Positions 60,175-64,000 of a DNA stretch of 64,000 bases are shown here, piece after piece. The stretch's first letter is position 1. Every line of letters begins with the position of its first letter. This DNA comes from Siphonodentalium dalli (lineage: Eukaryota > Mollusca > Scaphopoda > Gadilida > Siphonodentaliidae): assembly GCA_032622095.1 (NCBI GenBank), contig CP136068.1:118841509-118905508 (forward strand), read 5' to 3'. A program made the translations under genes and the position numbers. The notes beneath the pieces are model-generated. The model was not told where the DNA came from. It saw only the letters and a list, made by a program, of their open reading frames with translations, and ran no database searches.

Positions 60175-63100
60175 TTACTGCAATTGGCTGACTGTGTAAG
60201 GCACATTTGAACTTAAGTCCAGGAAGAAGGGTCCTTTTTGGGCTGCATTGAATGTAAACGGTGTGATATTGTATAACCCTCCTGAGATCTGCTCCAGCTG
60301 TATCACACAGTACCCAGGCCTGTGAAAAAAACAATGTATATACAGTGATTAGTTAGATCTACAAATAATGTTCTCCAAATCATTAACCACCATTCACTGT
60401 GTAATTCATGCATTTCAATCGATTTCTGAATATGATGTATTTTAAGAAATGAACATTGTGTGAACCGCGAATGTGCTCCAAATTGTTATTAAATCAGGTG
60501 AATTAAGTTGAAAAAGGGCCATAATTCATGTCAAAATAATTGGACGAAACCCATATTTGAACTTAGCCTGTATTTTTGGATGAGAAACACAAATACCAAC
60601 TTTGGTTCTGATCAGATAATCAAAACTGGGGTTATCAGTAGGAAAAATATATTATGCAATCGACAAATTGTAAGCCGAAAAAGGGCCGTATCTCATGTAA
60701 ACACATATATGAACTTGGCCTGTAATTTTAGTTGGGAAACACACATACCACCTTTGGTTCAGTACAAATAATCCACACTGGAGATTTCGGTCAGAAACCG
60801 AAAATTCAAGGATGGACGGACGGACTGATTATGTAATCAAAGTAACAACAATTTTATGATAATCACACTGTATATACTTCTCACCTGAGATCACCTGAAG
60901 ACTTCTTCCTGAAGGATCCTGGAGAGTTGGGAACGTTTTCTGTTACAGCGACAACATTAAACCCCACATTATACTGCCTAAAAAGATACAAGAGTGAGGA
61001 GAAACTAAATTATATAGAAGAATATACCGTTGTCAGCCTTCCTGATTCAGAATATTTCCCATATTTGAAGGGACATAAGGCACTCACACTGGGAACGAAG
61101 GTCAATAGATAAGTCTGCTACCCCGTGTGTTCACAGGTTTTTACTTACCATCAACCAGCCATAGCCGATTCGGCCTAAAGAGATACGGCTCGCTTTGGGT
61201 AGGTAAAAACCTGTACTACATGCACACACACACAGGGTAATAAAAAGTTGCCCACCACGTATCTCCTGAAAAAAGGTGCTTTTAAAAGGAGGTTGGTTTT
61301 TTCGTAAGCCAAAAAAATCGAACTTTTAAAAGTAAATATCATTCAAAAATGGAAAATAGAATGGTAAAAGAGTCTAGAAAGGGAATAACTCTGTGAAAAA
61401 TTATTTTTTTATGTTGTCCAAATACATGTTGCATATTAGAGATATGTGGGTAACAATATCCTAAACATTTAATTCTCTACATTCAAAATTGTTGGAGTTG
61501 ATTACACAATGAAGGTATGCAAACTCAAAACAGTCAAAATTCAAGAAAGGGGAATACCTTGGTGAAAAAGCCATTTCCGTTGTCTATATACGTGTTGCAC
61601 ATTAGTAATGTATTGGTAACAATATCCCAAAGTCAATTCTCTACATTCAACTGTGGGAGGAGTTGATTACACAATGAAGGAACCCATAATGTGTGACAGA
61701 CACTGTTCACGCTGGACCTAAAATCTTCTGGTCAAGAAAGTGGCCAAATTAAATTTTTAGTGGCCAAATTAAAAAAACTTTGGCCAAATTAATCCCCATT
61801 TTCTTGGCTCACAATTGATGACTAAATTATATTTTTAAATATAAATATAACTCTCTCACTCTATGTCACATCGCTGACACTATGTTCGCCAACTAATCAA
61901 GTAATGGGGTGTATTAGTTATCATTGCTATTTTCGCTGAAATAAAACAACAGGGCTGTTGCTTTTTATCGTGAGGTTTTGAATACATATTGTTGTGTTAA
62001 TAACCTTTATGATGTGAAACCCGGTTGTTATTATAAGACGGGAGGCAGTTTACGACACATTGTGTAACAGTCAAAATGCAATGTTTTGTGTCAATTCCTC
62101 ATGTTATGTTTTTGTGCGTTTGCACATTTTGAATGCGTGGAACTCGCCAACCTCGAAACCACGTGATTCCCCACCATGCTAATTGAAACCTGGGTGCTAA
62201 AAACATAATTTTTTTCAGAGTTTTCGTATACCATTTCCCAGTATGTTCCAATTCCCAGTAAAAAATGATGAAGCATGGTGTACTTACTTCGGACCCAGCA
62301 ATTCAACCATGAGATAGTTTTCACCACTGGTGTTGTTGATGTTGACCTGGTAAATTGGGTTATTCTTGTAAGTGTCAGGGTAATTACTACATCCACCGGC
62401 CGACCGATCAGTCCATTCTCCAGTAACCTGTAGTTAAAACACCTCATATTAATAAGGGATGCATGTTCTCATGCTGGTTGATATATGATATAAGTTTTTT
62501 TTAAATTGACCAGAAAATAACAGAATACAGACTCAGACAAAGTTCCGGATGCATGCACGGACGAGGGTCATTACTTTACCGGTAGTCCTCCGATGGAATG
62601 TCAGGGGACAATACGAACACAGTACATCTATTTTTACATGCACTTGTTAATGACAGCTGTTTTACAAACTTTTATCAAATTTATGTTATTACACATGAAT
62701 CCACTTCAAAGGCCTTGAGTCCCTTTAATAACAGCTGAGAATTGTAAACACAGGGTTCCCTCTATAGAAGGGGTTATCATTTATCCAATTTTTCGCGTCA
62801 TCAGAAATATATTTCTGCAGTTAACAAGAGTGATTAAGACACAAACACTGCATTGTTGATTTATGTGACTTCATTGAATAAACTATGAAAATTAACTACA
62901 AATATAAATAACACAGATAAAAGACAATCATGAAGTTGCATGATCATGTCACATTTTGTATAAGTCGCTAATAGCGACATTATAGCGAATTAGTGTTTGG
63001 ACAATGGTTGTAAAACAGAGTCCAACTCAGCACAATCACTGATGTCAAACAAACTGGCAATGCTCTAATTCTCTGTGAAGTCACCATTTTTCACTGAATA

Positions 63101-63629
63101 TGTGGAATCAGACACATGTTGTTATAATCCGATCCAAAGCTATCGCTGAACAAATGGCCACTAACTAAATTGGTATGAAAACACTTTTCTTTTGTGACTG
63201 CGCGATTGGTTTCCGGAGGTGGAAATGCATGTTATCTAAAAAGGCTGTCCGCTGTTTGGAATAGAGAGGTTCCGGATTACAGAGGAAGTTCTTGGTGAGA
63301 ATGCACTTGGATGAATTCGGAACAGGGCAGTTCGTTCAATATGGAGAGGGATTCAGTTAATAGAGGAACCGGTTTGGAGTGGTTTTACTGTATATTGCAT
63401 TCGGGAGAAAAAGTTACCCTTTTGTCATACTGCTTCTTGTATGGATCAGCAAACTTTGTTAGTGAGAATTCCGCTGTTGAATAAACTCGTAATGTGAAGT
63501 GTATGGTGCTGTTCTTCTCATACTGTGACACGACCAGCGTGTACGTCTGACCGCCTTTGTCTTCCACCAGCTTGCATAGATAGTGAGGACTGTTGATCCG
63601 CACACCGTCCTTGTATGGTTTGGGATCAT
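60175..63629 (-). CDS. CAPN7: CAPN7: calpain-7, last four exons (partial)
   Basis: Calpain-7 is a PalB-type cysteine protease that binds ESCRT-III through N-terminal MIT domains; only its C-terminal beta-sandwich region lies here. Exons in transcript order: 63418-63629, 62288-62427, 60885-60977, 60175-60319, all with AG/GT borders and compatible phases, giving 195 codons plus TAA. Landmarks are YTLVVSQYEKNSTIHFTLRV, GEWTDRSAGGCSNYPDTYKN, NPIYQVNI, ELLGPKQYNVGF, FRKKSSGDLRPGYCVIQLE and GPFFLDLSSNVPYTVSQLQ at the C-terminus, closely following vertebrate CAPN7 (…ITQLQ). The catalytic domain and 5' exons are beyond 64000. The stop codon sits inside a MITE target duplication. Introns carry repeats at 60505, 61116, 61381 and 62545. 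Confidence 0.93.
60505..60840. repeat. Modular 167-bp repeat, two units (CAPN7 intron)
   Basis: GAAAAAGGGCC starts units at 60510 and 60677. Each contains TATTTGAACTTAGCCTGTA / TATGAACTTGGCCTGTAA and ACCAACTTTGGTTC / ACCACCTTTGGTTC. It ends GGATGGACGGACGGACTG, the inverted GTCCGTCC leader. Confidence 0.8.
60978..61115. other. CAPN7 intron, no feature
   Basis: A plus-strand ORF (60927-61112) runs across exon 3 of the partial gene and is antisense chance. Confidence 0.5.
61116..61252. mobile_element. TA-flanked hairpin MITE (CAPN7 intron)
   Basis: TACCCCGTGTGTTCACAGG...TTTTACTTACC pairs with GGTAGGTAAAAACCTG...CACACACAGGGTA. TA at both borders suggests a mariner-type origin. Confidence 0.65.
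61381..61680. repeat. ~175-bp diverged tandem duplication (CAPN7 intron)
   Basis: GGGAATAAC, CATGTTGCATATTAG, GGTAACAATATCC, CAATTCTCTACATTCAA-type blocks and GAGTTGATTACACAATGAAG occur in order at 61381-61515 and again at 61552-61680. Confidence 0.8.
61681..62287. other. CAPN7 intron, unassigned
   Basis: Contains a small cluster of TGGCCAAATTAA repeats (61740-61800). No other feature. Confidence 0.5.
62428..63417. other. CAPN7 intron with dispersed repeat at ~62545-62640
   Basis: 62545-62612 is the inverted relative of 18170-18240. The remainder is featureless. GGAGAGGGATTCAGTTAATAG-like phrases near 63260-63360 repeat loosely. Confidence 0.5.
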
Positions 63630-63643
63630 CTGAAATAAAGGTA

Positions 63644-63913
63644 TTAACCTTTCATGAGGTTCATGACAGGAGCTGCGCTGGTGCAACATTAAAGATCCTG
63701 TGCCAGTGCATTTTCTTATATATGCTAGTCTCCCATAGGGAGCCTCACACATATGAGAGAAATCACTGGCTTATATGGTCAAGGTAAATAATGTTAGGCC
63801 AATGTATTCTCTTATAATTGTGAGGCTCCCTACGGGAGACTCGCTTACATAAGAGAATGCATTGGCACAGGGTTTCATTAAATTTCAGGAAGCTCTACTC
63901 ATTGAAGGGTCAA
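63644..63913. mobile_element. TTAA MITE (family CATGACT), diverged copy
   Basis: Left TTAACCTTTCATGAGG, right AAGCTCTACTCATTGAAGGGTCAA. The core carries CATTTTCTTATATATGCTAG and CTTACATAAGAGAATGCATT hairpins. It starts 15 bp upstream of the CAPN7 exon acceptor. Confidence 0.75.
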
Positions 63914-64000
63914 AGGTGGCGTATCTCTTCTGGGCCACAATTACAACAACAACATAATTTTTATAAAAAAAATTATTTCTAGACAACAAATACATTTTTC

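Noticed and set aside
62091-62447. 118-aa minus-strand ORF
   Set aside because: It overlaps a CAPN7 exon in the wrong frame; the correct frame gives the conserved AGGCSNY block.
63459-63752. 97-aa minus-strand ORF
   Set aside because: It mixes MITE sequence with an off-frame reading of the CAPN7 exon.

Overview
The window looks like nuclear DNA from an invertebrate animal, most likely a marine lophotrochozoan and possibly a mollusc. The reasons are GT-AG introns, three conserved animal genes with strong protein similarity to vertebrate orthologues, AT-rich intergenic DNA packed with non-autonomous transposons, and many copies of the TACATGTACATGTA motif. The phylum is an inference. I see no bacterial operon, CRISPR array or virus.

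Genes. (1) RINT1, minus strand, 4547-6907, is one uninterrupted 786-codon ORF. (2) DCTN2 (dynamitin, dynactin p50), plus strand, 11430-43373, is rebuilt here from 13 exons joining in frame to 406 aa; introns 6, 8 and 9 are swollen by transposons and tandem arrays. (3) The 3' end of CAPN7 (calpain-7), minus strand, 60175-63629, has four exons encoding the last ~195 residues; the rest lies beyond the right edge. RINT1 and CAPN7 face opposite to DCTN2. The three are housekeeping genes (ER-Golgi tethering, dynein transport, ESCRT-linked proteolysis) and need not be functionally linked.

Everything else is repeats. 1-9.6 kb: pogo-like element pieces, foldback repeats, RINT1. 9.6-10.7 kb: dead 3' end of a non-LTR retrotransposon with RNase H. 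11.4-43.4 kb: DCTN2, whose introns hold hAT-type elements with 8-bp target duplications, TTAA-flanked (piggyBac-type) foldback elements, and tandem arrays of 160-175-bp units, including a 5.6-kb array of a 164-bp unit in intron 9. 43.4-60.2 kb: intergenic transposon graveyard, with a chain of TTAA elements sharing target sites (45.8-49.0 kb), a 4.1-kb TA-flanked element containing a dense field of CTTAAG-centred palindromes (53.3-55.3 kb), and a broken L1/Tx1-like reverse transcriptase. 60.2-64 kb: CAPN7 tail.

The most notable observations are the CTTAAG palindrome field with symmetric sequence changes, a superfamily of nucleosome-length modular repeats at eight loci, a transposon whose target duplication re-creates the CAPN7 stop codon, the shared-TTAA element chain, and a dead extra copy of DCTN2 exon 4. 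Exon boundaries were read by eye from splice signals and remembered family conservation; no alignment or database search was run.
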